In this document: positions 33,915 to 42,654 of the stretch, piece after piece
How the letters are laid out: every line of letters starts with the position of its first letter
Position numbering within the stretch: the stretch's first letter is position 1
DNA from: JANLSE01 sp038214135
GTDB taxonomy: Bacteria > Chloroflexota > Chloroflexia > Chloroflexales > Roseiflexaceae
Direction: 5' to 3'
Length of the DNA: 64,000 nt
Assembly (NCBI GenBank): GCA_038214135.1
Contig: JBBQSD010000006.1
Location: 36,396-100,395, forward strand
Program-made: the position numbers and the translations under genes
Notes under the pieces: generated by a model
What the model saw: only the letters and a program-made list of their open reading frames with translations
Database searches by the model: none
Told to the model about the DNA's origin: nothing

Positions 33915-35435
33915 ATGTTGGTCTCACTACTCAGCTCACAATATGCTCGCTTTGCTGCCTTGGCTGAGGCGTGGCTAGCGCAAGGAGCTAGCGCTTTCGG
34001 GATATTTCAGGATGGGCGCCCACTGGTCTATTGGCCATCAGGCTATCGCCTGACGAAGCCGAGCCTGATTGCGCCAATCTTTCAGGGTGAACAGGAGCTT
34101 GGCGAACTGCGTGTTGCTGGAATTAGTGATATTGCTGCAGAAGCACGCATTAAAGCCGATGCCAACATGATCAGCTACATGCTTCAACTGGAGAACGAAC
34201 TCCAATGCATGACGGCTGATCTCGTGACCAGCCAGGATCAGCAACTTGCCCTGTATCGATTGACACAGATGATGCGCGATCATGTGACGGTGGCTGAAAC
34301 ACTCCAGGCTTTAGTCAATGAAGCAATGCGAATCATTAAAGCAAAAGCTGGGTTCGCGATTTTCGTCCCAACCACGAGCCAAGAACCATTACTGGTTCAA
34401 CATCCCGAGAACTTCCTTCCAGAACATATTGCGTGGCGTCTCTACTGGCATGCACAGACGACTGAACATCAGATAAGTTTGCCAGATGATACTGTACTCC
34501 CACGCCCTGCAAACATTGAGGCACTACTGGTTGTACCGGTGTGGGTTCGTGGCACAATCATGGCTGGGCTTGGCCTCGCCAATCGCGCAGGTGGTTTTGG
34601 GACGCCACATCTCAAGCTTGTAAAAGCTATTGCCGATCAAGCAAGTGCACAGATTGAGCGTATCCTCCTCTATCAGGAAATGTTTGACCAAGCCAAGCTC
34701 CGATCCGAGATGGATCTTGCCCGGCGCGTACAGATCGATCTGCTGCCACGCCATCTGCCAAAGGTCGTTGGCCTCGATATCTACGCTAGTTCACGGCCAG
34801 CCTACCAAGTTGGGGGAGATTTCTACGATTTTATTGTTGGCGACGGTCGGCCCTTCATCTTCTCCGTTGGCGATGTGACAGGTAAAGGGTTATCGGCGGC
34901 ACTGTTGATGACCATGACGCGTACAGCTATTCATAGTAAAGCTCAGTTCATGCCGTATCCAACTCCAGAGGCGGTGATGCGCCAATCGAATGAGGATCTG
35001 TATAACGATTTTACCAGAGTCGGTGTTTTTGCGACCTGCTTTGTCGCTCAGTACGAACCAAGCACACAGGAACTGCTCTACGCAAATGCTGGGCATTCAC
35101 CCGTGATATATCGCCCATACGATGGTGAGTCGGTGTTATTGCGCGCCGATAGTACGGCAATTGGTATTCTGCTGGTGAACTACTGCCGCAACCAGATACT
35201 TGCTATTCGGCCTGGTGATATTCTTATTGTTGCTACGGATGGCTTTAGCGATGCACGCAATCTGGAAGATGAGACCTTTGATATTGATCGGTTGCTTGAG
35301 TTGGCAAATCAGCTTGCCAGTTTGTCTGCTCGTGAGATTGCTGAAGCGCTCTTCGAAACGGTTGATCATTTTGGTGGTGGTCGTACACAGGACGATGATC
35401 AGACCCTCGTGGTGATTAAAGGAGTAGCACCGTGA
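33915..35435 (+). CDS. GAF-PP2C serine phosphatase (RsbU/SpoIIE-type)
   Basis: A 506-residue cytosolic phosphatase. Residues 1-115 are unassigned with a helical stretch. A GAF-like sensor follows (about 120-255; TVAETLQALVNEAMRIIKAK, LLVVPVWVRGTIMAGLGLAN). The linker EMFDQAKLRSEMDLARRVQI leads to the PP2C domain (about 285-503). Metal ligands are seen in YQVGGDFYDF, FSVGDVTGKGLSAALLM, IVATDGFSDARN and QDDDQTLVVI. It should dephosphorylate serine-phosphorylated STAS domains. Its stop overlaps the start of the RsbW-type gene by four bases (GTGA), so translation is probably coupled. What the GAF domain senses is unknown. Confidence 0.93.
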   Translation: MLVSLLSSQYARFAALAEAWLAQGASAFGIFQDGRPLVYWPSGYRLTKPSLIAPIFQGEQELGELRVAGISDIAAEARIKADANMISYMLQLENELQCMTADLVTSQDQQLALYRLTQMMRDHVTVAETLQALVNEAMRIIKAKAGFAIFVPTTSQEPLLVQHPENFLPEHIAWRLYWHAQTTEHQISLPDDTVLPRPANIEALLVVPVWVRGTIMAGLGLANRAGGFGTPHLKLVKAIADQASAQIERILLYQEMFDQAKLRSEMDLARRVQIDLLPRHLPKVVGLDIYASSRPAYQVGGDFYDFIVGDGRPFIFSVGDVTGKGLSAALLMTMTRTAIHSKAQFMPYPTPEAVMRQSNEDLYNDFTRVGVFATCFVAQYEPSTQELLYANAGHSPVIYRPYDGESVLLRADSTAIGILLVNYCRNQILAIRPGDILIVATDGFSDARNLEDETFDIDRLLELANQLASLSAREIAEALFETVDHFGGGRTQDDDQTLVVIKGVAP

Positions 35436-35878
35436 GCCTGCAGCATCCAGAAGTGGTTCGGCTTGAGTTGCCGGCACGATATACATATCTTCATATTCTG
35501 AGTGATTGTATTGCAGATATGCTCAGAATCGCGGAATTACAAGATCGCGAGATGATGGTCTATAACATTCAGTTGGCTGCACACGAAATCTGTGCAAATA
35601 TTGTGAATCATGCATATGCCGATAAACATATGGGGGAAGGACGTATTCATATCTCTCTTGCACTCTACCCATGGCCACTGCGGTTCGAGATAGAACTTCA
35701 GGATGCCGGGGAATCATTCGATCCAGCAGCCGTCCCAACCCCGCAGTTGCAAGAGGCGCAGGTTCATGGGTACGGATTATTTCTTGTTCGAACATTGATG
35801 GACACCGTGACGTATACGGCACAGTCTGGCAATAATCACTGGTGCCTTATCAAACATTTAGAAAGTGAGGGGATCTAG
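35432..35878 (+). CDS. RsbW/SpoIIAB-type serine kinase (GHKL ATPase)
   Basis: A 148-residue GHKL ATPase. The N box is AAHEICANIVNHAY with Glu52 and Asn56, the G1 box DAGESFDP with Asp91, and the G2 box HGYGLFLVRTLMD. These are the residues used for ATP and Mg binding, so kinase activity is expected. Partners would be the 33513 STAS protein and the STAS domains of the WecG fusion. GTG start with AAAGGAG at good spacing. No sigma factor lies in this operon, so the classical sigma-binding role is unsupported by context. It overlaps the phosphatase by four bases and is followed at once by a receiver gene. Confidence 0.93.
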   Translation: MSLQHPEVVRLELPARYTYLHILSDCIADMLRIAELQDREMMVYNIQLAAHEICANIVNHAYADKHMGEGRIHISLALYPWPLRFEIELQDAGESFDPAAVPTPQLQEAQVHGYGLFLVRTLMDTVTYTAQSGNNHWCLIKHLESEGI

Positions 35879-35882
35879 CATT

Positions 35883-36302
35883 ATGGCTACTATCCTCATC
35901 GTAGATGACTATGTACCCAACCACCGCTTGATGAGCTTTGTCCTTGAGCAAAACGGCTATACTGTCGTTGCTGCCTATGATGGACAACAGGCGCTTGATC
36001 GTCTTGCGACGACCAATATCGATCTTATTGTTACGGATCTGACAATGCCACGGCTGGATGGGTTATCACTGGCACGTATCGTTCGTAGCGATCCACGCAT
36101 TCAATCACTGCCAATCATTCTTGTAACAGCCAGCAGCAAAGAACAGGATCATGTACGAGCGGCTGGAGTAGGTGTGGATGCCTTCCTCACCAAGCCCGTT
36201 GAATCCGAGGAACTCGTGAAAGAGGTGGATCGCCTGATTGCAGCTATTAGCGACCGACAATATCTCCAGCAGATAGTGGCGCATCAGCAGAGTATTGCGT
36301 AA
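35883..36302 (+). CDS. Stand-alone CheY-like response regulator
   Basis: A 139-residue receiver. The acidic pair D8-D9 (ILIVDDY), phospho-acceptor D52 (LIVTDLTMPRLDG), the switch Thr (ILVTASS) and Lys104 (FLTKPVE) are all present. There is no output domain; a short C-terminal helix follows (IAAISDRQYLQQIVAHQQS). GAGGGGA is about 11 bases upstream. It is the last member of the partner-switch set and may gate the phosphatase or kinase by protein contact, as receivers do in other RsbU-type systems. No histidine kinase is encoded nearby. Confidence 0.92.
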   Translation: MATILIVDDYVPNHRLMSFVLEQNGYTVVAAYDGQQALDRLATTNIDLIVTDLTMPRLDGLSLARIVRSDPRIQSLPIILVTASSKEQDHVRAAGVGVDAFLTKPVESEELVKEVDRLIAAISDRQYLQQIVAHQQSIA

Positions 36303-36394
36303 ATAACAGCATGTGCCCGAGACGTTACTTGTTGTTATCTAGTGTATGCTATTCCTGTAATTGTGGGCGTATACTCTACCGGAGATCGTAACTC

Positions 36395-37390
36395 ATGGGA
36401 TCGATCAGCGTTATTATCCCGACATATAATCGGCTTTTTCGCCTCAAACAGGTGATTGCTGCACTCGAAGCCCAGCAGTACCCACGCGATCAATTCGAGG
36501 TGGTCATTGTATCGGATGGGTCAACCGATGGCACACACGAGTATCTGCAACAGCTTGTGACTCCCTTGGATCTCCAGTGGACGGTGCAGCAGAACAGTGG
36601 CCCGGCGGTAGCACGCAATAATGGCCTGAGCCGTGCAAAGGGCGAGTATGTTATCTTTATTGATGATGATGTTGTGCCCCAGCCGCAGCTGATTGCCGAA
36701 CATGCGCGCGTCCACGAAACAAGCGAGCAAGAAGTTGTCGTTCTTGGCCCGATGCTAACACCAGAAGGATTTGAGATGGCTCCCTGGGTGCGTTGGGAGC
36801 AGGCTATGCTGATGAAGCAATATGCGGCGATGGAACGAGGCGATTGGGTGCCAACCGCACGCCAGTTCTATACGGGGAATGCCTCGTTGCGCCGCAGCCA
36901 TATCGTTGCGGCCAATGGCTTCAACGAGAACTTCCGCCGTGCCGAGGATGTTGAGTTAGCCTACCGTCTTGCAGAACAGGATATTGGCTTTGTCTTCAAT
37001 TTGGCTGCGGTGGGCATGCACTATGCCGAACGCAGCTTTCGTTCGTGGCTGGATATTCCCTATGTCTATGGGCGCAATGATGTAATTTTTGCGCGAAGTT
37101 ACCGTCAGGCATGGATTCTTAGTGTCGTTCGCGATGAATTTGGTAGACGCCACCAGTTTAATCGATTGATAACATATGCATGTCTTGGCCGCCCGATTCT
37201 TAGTTCTGCTGTGACGAAGGCGCTCAAGTTCATTGCCGGAATAGCTGGCCGCGTTGGCGTTGATCGGATCGCCCAGATGGCCTATAGTGCCCTGTTCAGC
37301 CTGCGCTACTACCAGGGTTTTGCAGATGAATTCGGTAATACCAATTTCCTCTACCGTAGAACAACCAATATCGCTCCCTCAACACGATAA
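36395..37390 (+). CDS. Family 2 glycosyltransferase
   Basis: A 331-residue GT-A enzyme: SVIIPTYNRLFRLKQVIAAL, VVIVSDGSTDGTHEYL, the metal motif FIDDDVVPQPQLI, FYTGNASLRRSHIVAANGFN and the acceptor-side DVELAYRLAEQDIGF. No membrane helix is certain. It likely transfers one sugar of the repeat unit at the cytosolic membrane face. GGAG lies 13 bases before the ATG. It ends the rightward operon and faces a terminator belonging to the convergent set. Donor sugar unknown. Confidence 0.9.
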   Translation: MGSISVIIPTYNRLFRLKQVIAALEAQQYPRDQFEVVIVSDGSTDGTHEYLQQLVTPLDLQWTVQQNSGPAVARNNGLSRAKGEYVIFIDDDVVPQPQLIAEHARVHETSEQEVVVLGPMLTPEGFEMAPWVRWEQAMLMKQYAAMERGDWVPTARQFYTGNASLRRSHIVAANGFNENFRRAEDVELAYRLAEQDIGFVFNLAAVGMHYAERSFRSWLDIPYVYGRNDVIFARSYRQAWILSVVRDEFGRRHQFNRLITYACLGRPILSSAVTKALKFIAGIAGRVGVDRIAQMAYSALFSLRYYQGFADEFGNTNFLYRRTTNIAPSTR

Positions 37391-37430
37391 GACCCTCTTT
37401 CGCGTTCTCTGTTTTGTGAGATACCACATA

Positions 37431-37467
37431 AAAACCCGCTTCTCTCATTGCCGAGAGTAGCGGGCTT
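37431..37467 (-). terminator. Rho-independent terminator of the leftward glycosyltransferase operon
   Basis: On the minus strand AGCCCGCTACTCTC pairs with GAGAGAAGCGGGT, followed by TTTTA. It lies 22 bases after the stop of the 37489 gene and 41 bases past the end of the convergent GT2. Confidence 0.85.
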
Positions 37468-37488
37468 GATGCTATTTGTGCAGAACGG

Positions 37489-38685
37489 TTACCCTTCGTT
37501 TCGTGCGGTGCGAACCCATTCGCGTGGCTTCATACCTAGCAGTAAGCGAACATACAACCAGATCTTCCAGCCCATAAAGGCTGGTGCAAACAAGAGCGCC
37601 TTGTACACCGATAGTGGAGCCTGAGCAAGCACTAGGCCGGTGAAGATATAAATCACCTGTGCAAGAATAATTGCGATGGCAATGGCGATGCCAACTGGGT
37701 TCTGCAACGCGAGTGCTCCCGCAAGTAGCATAACACTCGCTCCCGCAACTGCCGAGAATGGTGGAATGATCTGCTCAATCGCTGCGTCAAACAGCAAAAA
37801 GCTGCGCCGACGAAACGATTCACCAAGCAGACGCGGAACAAAATTGCGAACCATATCCATGCGGCCACGCTCCCAACGCTCATTCTGAGTCTGCGAAGCT
37901 CGTAGGCTATCCGGCATCTCCGCCCAGACGATGGCGTCTGGTGCAAACATGGCCCGCTCTCCATCCAGAATGAGCCCCATGTGATATTCAATATCCTCGG
38001 TGAGCGATGCCGACCAACGGTGCTTATGCAGAATGTCGGCGGCAAAGACCATTCCATTGCCCTTCAGCCCGGTTGAACCACCCAATACCATGCGGCCAAG
38101 CGGGCGCAGGTAGTGCAGAACGGTCAATGCAACTGCACGAATGCCTGTGCTCCATGCACCCTCTGGTTGAAGGACGGCATAATACCCTTGGATCACGCGC
38201 TCGCCAGCGGCGAGACGGGCATCCATAACCCGTAGGAAATTCGGCGAGACAATCGAGTCTGCATCAAGGAACAATACCGCATTGTGCGGTTCGCCACTCT
38301 CCCAGATTTGTTGGAGCAGCCACTCCAGTGCATAGCCCTTGCCGCGTAGTTCTGTGTTGAATCGTTCGTGGACGATAGCGCCATAGCTACGGCCAACCTG
38401 TGCAGTATTGTCGCTACAATTATCGGCAACGACATGCACGGCATACAGTTCGCGTGGATAATCGAGTTGATTGAGGTTCGTTAACAATTTTGGGAGCAGC
38501 AGTTCTTCGTTGTGCGCTGGAACAACAATCACGAAGCTGTTCGTTGGCCCACCCTTTCGGGCTGCTGTTGTGCGCTTCGCAAAAAGTGCAGCGATTGTGA
38601 GCAGCAGGAGATACCCCACAATGATGGACATTCCAAGCTCACCGGCGATGAGTAGTGTATTGAATATGGTCGAGAGTATTGCCAT
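37489..38685 (-). CDS. Membrane family 2 glycosyltransferase (cellulose-synthase-like)
   Basis: A 398-residue processive-type GT2. An N-terminal helix (LGMSIIVGYLLLLTIAALFA) precedes the cytosolic GT-A domain with VIVVPAHNEELLLPKLL, VVADNCSDNT, FLDADSIVSPNF, the TED motif (SLTEDIEYH) and QTQNERWERGR (the QxxRW equivalent). C-terminal helices (ASVMLLAGALALQNPVG, AIAIAIILAQVIYIFTGLVL) follow. It could polymerise or add single sugars while embedded in the membrane. The start at 38685 has GGAGG 6-7 bases upstream. It is the last gene of a leftward set of four transferases. Confidence 0.9.
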   Translation of the reverse strand: MAILSTIFNTLLIAGELGMSIIVGYLLLLTIAALFAKRTTAARKGGPTNSFVIVVPAHNEELLLPKLLTNLNQLDYPRELYAVHVVADNCSDNTAQVGRSYGAIVHERFNTELRGKGYALEWLLQQIWESGEPHNAVLFLDADSIVSPNFLRVMDARLAAGERVIQGYYAVLQPEGAWSTGIRAVALTVLHYLRPLGRMVLGGSTGLKGNGMVFAADILHKHRWSASLTEDIEYHMGLILDGERAMFAPDAIVWAEMPDSLRASQTQNERWERGRMDMVRNFVPRLLGESFRRRSFLLFDAAIEQIIPPFSAVAGASVMLLAGALALQNPVGIAIAIAIILAQVIYIFTGLVLAQAPLSVYKALLFAPAFMGWKIWLYVRLLLGMKPREWVRTARNEG

Positions 38686-38716
38686 TAGGGCCTCCATTGA
38701 ACAGTGCGCTCATGCA

Positions 38717-39832
38717 TTATGATCTGCTTGCCGTGGGTGTCACAGAACGTTTGGTTGCTTCCTCTGCGATAGCAGCGCGCACGATTTCATCTAAACGCTC
38801 GACATAACGATCTAGACTCATCTGTTGCTCAACAAGCCGACGCCCAGCTTTGCCCAATTGCTGGGTTGCTTCGGGATGTTCGATCAGATGTTCGATTGCT
38901 GCTCGTAGGGCAATTGGATCATCGGGCGATACATAGTGGCCATTCTCACCATCGATAATAATATCGGTTTGGCCAGGGGTGCGCGAGCAGAGCACGGCGC
39001 GTTCCATGGACATTGCTTCGAGAATTGCCGTCACTCCAGCCTGGAATTCGACATTCTCTAGCGGCATGACCAAAAACTGGCAATCGGCATACAGCTGTCG
39101 TAGTTCGAACTGGGTAAACTTGCGTACAGTCACATTCTGCGGGATGGATTGGCCCTGGGTGCTGTCGCTGCGTTTGGACCAGGGGCTTGCTGCTGCGATG
39201 ACAACATCAACATCGAGTCCATCGACGGCACGCAGCAGTGTTGGGTAGTCGCGGCGCTCTAGTCCAACAGCACAGATGCGTGGTCGCGGTGTAGGGTTGC
39301 GTGTCACCCGCTCAGGGGCAAAGAAGGCGCTATCAACCATAAATGGTGTAAACAGCGCCCGTTCGGCTGGAATATTCCAGCGATGCTGAATAAACTGCTG
39401 TTGCCAGGTCGCATAGGCCAGAAAGCGATCAATATGGCTCTGCACTCCAAGCCGATCCAGAAAGAGCATCTTTTTGGGAACAGAGATGATATGGACGATC
39501 ATCAGGTGCCGTGGGCGGCGGCCAAATCCAAGGAATTTGAGCAGTGCTGCCAATGGCAAACCAATCTGCTCACCATCGGTGACAATCGCCTGATAGCGAT
39601 TGCGGAGCTTGAAGCAGGCCCAGGCAAGCACCAGATCCGCTCCACCAATGCGCTCAAGCAATTTGCCAAACGCACCAGCTACAGTACAAGCGCCAGGGTA
39701 GTCAAGCAGATCCGCGCCAAAGCTCAGTGCCATCTCAAGGTAATCGGCACGAGGGCGGGCACCGCGTGCAATCTGTTCGCGGATATCGGCTGGAATTGTT
39801 CCGGAAACAGTCAGCAGAATCTGGTTGCTCAT
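38717..39832 (-). CDS. Family 4-type glycosyltransferase
   Basis: A 371-residue GT-B protein. The donor-binding half has PRICAVGLERRDYPTLLRAV, KFTQFELRQLYADCQFLVMP and the E-x7-E-like region GVTAILEAMSMERAVLCSRT, with DGENGHYVSP. The acceptor half is divergent. It likely adds a sugar to the growing repeat unit. Its ATG overlaps the stop of the upstream 39829 gene by four bases (ATGA), so the two are translationally coupled. Donor unknown. Confidence 0.87.
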   Translation of the reverse strand: MSNQILLTVSGTIPADIREQIARGARPRADYLEMALSFGADLLDYPGACTVAGAFGKLLERIGGADLVLAWACFKLRNRYQAIVTDGEQIGLPLAALLKFLGFGRRPRHLMIVHIISVPKKMLFLDRLGVQSHIDRFLAYATWQQQFIQHRWNIPAERALFTPFMVDSAFFAPERVTRNPTPRPRICAVGLERRDYPTLLRAVDGLDVDVVIAAASPWSKRSDSTQGQSIPQNVTVRKFTQFELRQLYADCQFLVMPLENVEFQAGVTAILEAMSMERAVLCSRTPGQTDIIIDGENGHYVSPDDPIALRAAIEHLIEHPEATQQLGKAGRRLVEQQMSLDRYVERLDEIVRAAIAEEATKRSVTPTASRS

Positions 39833-40944
39833 GCAGGAATCCTAACGCTTGTACGGGTCAGGTCGACTTCACCTTTGATCAGATCGAGCAAACGGATTGT
39901 ATTTCGTTGTGCATCATATTCACGAGTAACATGTTCGATGGCGTGTTCACCGAGTTGCATGCGTAATGCCGGCTGTTGGATGAGCAGACGCAGCGCCTGT
40001 TCAAGAGCAGTCGCGTCGCCAACAGGCACGGTGATGCCCGTCTGACCATCCCGAATCACTTCAGGAATGGCGGCCAGTTTCGTCGAGACAACCGCCATGC
40101 CAGCAGCTCCGGCCTCGGAAAGAACCATCGGCAGGCAATCGCCAGATGTTGGGAGCGCAAAGATATCACAGCTATGATACAGCGCCTTGAGCGGTGCGCT
40201 ATTCGGTTGCATATTATGGTATACAAACAATCCCGGCTCGTTCGCAACCTGATCCTTTGTGACAAGATGCAATTCAACGCCAAGTGGCTGGAGTGCCCTG
40301 AATGCTTGCAGCAGCAGTGTGCCGCCTTTTCGTTCCAGGTTGGCACCAACAAACAGGATTTTAACGGGGCCATGATCCAGGGTTCGCGGAGATGGCCGCA
40401 TCCAATCCTTCACATTCACTCCGGGTGGAATGACGGTGATTTTATCGGCGGGCACCGCATAATCATCAATGAGCCCCTGTTTAGCCCAGCTGCTCCATGT
40501 CACCAGGTGCCGTGCAGCCCGATAACAATTATAGTTCAGCCGCCATTTGAGGCGTTCCATCCAGGCCGGGCCTTGTTCGTGTTGGTAGAATTGGCCGAGC
40601 CGATCATACTGAAGCGGTGTTGCATCGAGTGAAACGATACCAGGAATGCGCTGCAACCAATCTGCTGCGAGAATAGCGGGAACCTGGGTATGGAAGAACA
40701 GCGCATCGAGCTTGGTGTTTCGTGCGAGCTGCGCAACAGAGCGACGGGCACGCAGGCCAGCCCGAACAGTCCAATTGCTTTTATAGATGGGAATGCGGCT
40801 GGCGATGCCACTTGTTTCATAGGAGATCAGCCCCCAATGGGCTTGAACATCTCGATCAAGCGGAATATTATGCTGAAGATTCTTCGTGTGTGTCACATGA
40901 CCAAGGGCCTGCTCCATCACGAATCCAATATTATACACAGCCAT
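39829..40944 (-). CDS. Family 4 glycosyltransferase, FVMEQ-type paralogue A
   Basis: A 371-residue GT-B enzyme. The N-terminus YNIGFVMEQALGHVTHTKNL and the motifs FFHTQVPAILAADW, DATPLQYDRLGQFYQHEQGP, VIPPGVNVKDW, ILFVGANLERKGGTLLLQAF, YHNMQPNSAPLKALYHSCD and PMVLSEAGAAGMAVVST are shared in order with the 49712 gene. The start at 40944 is set by that alignment; GGGAAC is a weak site upstream. Family 4 enzymes use UDP- or GDP-sugars with retention. It forms a leftward operon with the 38717 and 37489 genes. Confidence 0.88.
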   Translation of the reverse strand: MAVYNIGFVMEQALGHVTHTKNLQHNIPLDRDVQAHWGLISYETSGIASRIPIYKSNWTVRAGLRARRSVAQLARNTKLDALFFHTQVPAILAADWLQRIPGIVSLDATPLQYDRLGQFYQHEQGPAWMERLKWRLNYNCYRAARHLVTWSSWAKQGLIDDYAVPADKITVIPPGVNVKDWMRPSPRTLDHGPVKILFVGANLERKGGTLLLQAFRALQPLGVELHLVTKDQVANEPGLFVYHNMQPNSAPLKALYHSCDIFALPTSGDCLPMVLSEAGAAGMAVVSTKLAAIPEVIRDGQTGITVPVGDATALEQALRLLIQQPALRMQLGEHAIEHVTREYDAQRNTIRLLDLIKGEVDLTRTSVRIPA

Positions 40945-41076
40945 GGAGTTCCCGTTCTTTGGTGAAGAGGAAGCGCTTCCCATAATCCGAACGCGCCAAT
41001 CGTAGCGTACACAGGCAGTGTACATGGGGCGTATAAATCTTGGGTGAATGGTCGATTGGCGCTTGTGTCAGTGTTG

Positions 41077-42273
41077 TCACCGTTTTGGTTTTGCTAATGT
41101 TTGCTTATACACAGAAAGGACATCGGCGCACATCCGCTGTGAGTTGAAATACGACAAGACGCGCGCACGCCCTGCAACACCAAAACGACGCCGCATTGCG
41201 CCGTCTTTTGCGAGATTGAGAATAGCATGACCAAGTGCAGGAATATCTTTTGGTGGAACAAGAAACCCAGTTTCACCATCAATCACAATCTCAATTGGCC
41301 CGGCCTGGTGCCATGCAACGACTGGTTTTTCCATCGACATTGCTTCAACAAACACCATGCCAAACGGTTCTTCCCAGGATGGCATCGTGTACATGTCAAA
41401 TGATGCCATCAACGCCGGAATATCCGTGCGAAAGCCAGTAAAAATAAGCTTCTCACTAAGACCTAATCGCTGCGCATGGGCCTTGATCTCGGCCATAAAA
41501 CTGCCGCCACCGGGATGGGCACGTGGATCATCTTCGCCAACAATTACAAGACGATAGTCAGGCATCTGCTGATCAACCCTGGCGAGTGCATCCAGCAGAT
41601 CGAGATGACCCTTATACAGAAACAGCCGCGAAATAATACCAAGCACTACACTGGTATTAGGGATGTGTAATTCGCGCCGGATATCACTAGCATCGCGGGG
41701 ATTCCACCGGCCACTCTGATCATCAAGCGCATTGAGAACAGAATATACGCGATCTGCGGGATGGCCAGCATTAATGATTGATTGCTGTGAGAAGGCGCTT
41801 ACAGCAATAATACCATCTGCATTGCGTAAGGCCCACTTAACAGATGGTTTGAGCCATTCACCATATGAAACATGCATATGTACAATACTTTTTGCACCGG
41901 TTAATTTCCCAAGCAGAACCGCATTGAATGCATCACGAGGTTTTTCTGTGCCATGAAGGATCTGAATATTATTCTTCTTGATATAGTTTCGTAATCGTGG
42001 TACGAGTAGGCCAAGGGCAGCAAATCTGCCTATCTTCTCGGTCAATGAGGCTGTCGACTGACCACCAAAATCTGTTGGAAGGATATTGATATCCGAAATG
42101 GATTTAATTTTTGATTGTGGGTCGACGTTTATATTTTCATTACGCGTATTGGTAAGTGCAACATGGACTTTGACTTGTTTTCGATCAAAATACCTCATTA
42201 ATTGTACGTGTAGCTCAGTATCTGCGCCAAAGAAGGATTGAGATTGAAGGAAGAGTGTGCGAATTGGATTCAT
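41077..42273 (-). CDS. Family 4 glycosyltransferase
   Basis: A 398-residue GT-B protein. TLFLQSQSFFGADTELHVQL is the N-terminal glycine/acceptor region, ILHGTEKPRDAFNAVLLGKL and IVHMHVSYGEWLKPSVKWAL follow, then the donor domain: VVLGIISRLFLYKGHLDLLD, LIFTGFRTDIPALMASFDMY, PSWEEPFGMVFVEAMSMEKP (E-x7-E) and DGETGFLVPPKD. A retaining sugar transferase for the polysaccharide, donor unknown. GGAGATAAG is 7-8 bases before the ATG. First gene of the leftward set, and divergent from the flippase. Confidence 0.9.
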   Translation of the reverse strand: MNPIRTLFLQSQSFFGADTELHVQLMRYFDRKQVKVHVALTNTRNENINVDPQSKIKSISDINILPTDFGGQSTASLTEKIGRFAALGLLVPRLRNYIKKNNIQILHGTEKPRDAFNAVLLGKLTGAKSIVHMHVSYGEWLKPSVKWALRNADGIIAVSAFSQQSIINAGHPADRVYSVLNALDDQSGRWNPRDASDIRRELHIPNTSVVLGIISRLFLYKGHLDLLDALARVDQQMPDYRLVIVGEDDPRAHPGGGSFMAEIKAHAQRLGLSEKLIFTGFRTDIPALMASFDMYTMPSWEEPFGMVFVEAMSMEKPVVAWHQAGPIEIVIDGETGFLVPPKDIPALGHAILNLAKDGAMRRRFGVAGRARVLSYFNSQRMCADVLSVYKQTLAKPKR

Positions 42274-42654
42274 TGGCTTATCTCCGCAAATTGGCCTATC
42301 ATCACCAGAATGATTATAGGTGTACCGATGTCGGATGTCCAGAGATGCGAGATTGCAATTTCGACAGGAGATTTACCAAGGATTCTTGCAGAAGTAAGCG
42401 CCTCTATGCGCTTCTGTATGACCCTGTTATATGCCAAGCTGGCTCATCTGTGTTATACACGCTCGATATGATCTGCTGTTGTGATGACGCATGTTCATAA
42501 AGGTATTGTTGTACGGCACACAGTTTTTTATGTTTTGGAGGATGCATGTCACCAGATGTTCATTCCTGGCTTCTATCATAGAAGCAGGATGATCGTGCGG
42601 TGTGACTGTTTGGCATCATACTCAGTCATACAGTCATTAAAGGGTAACGACATA
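42274..42654. other. Divergent intergenic region (about 380 bp, no gene)
   Basis: Separates the leftward transferases from the rightward flippase operon. It should contain promoters for both, but no near-consensus pair stands out. In-frame upstream ATGs for the flippase lack homology and ribosome binding sites. Confidence 0.5.

Noticed and set aside
33513..36302. Stress-sigma (SigB-like) regulation locus
   Set aside because: The kinase, phosphatase and STAS genes would fit, but there is no sigma factor in or next to the operon; rpoD and the ECF gene are 10-20 kb away in unrelated units.
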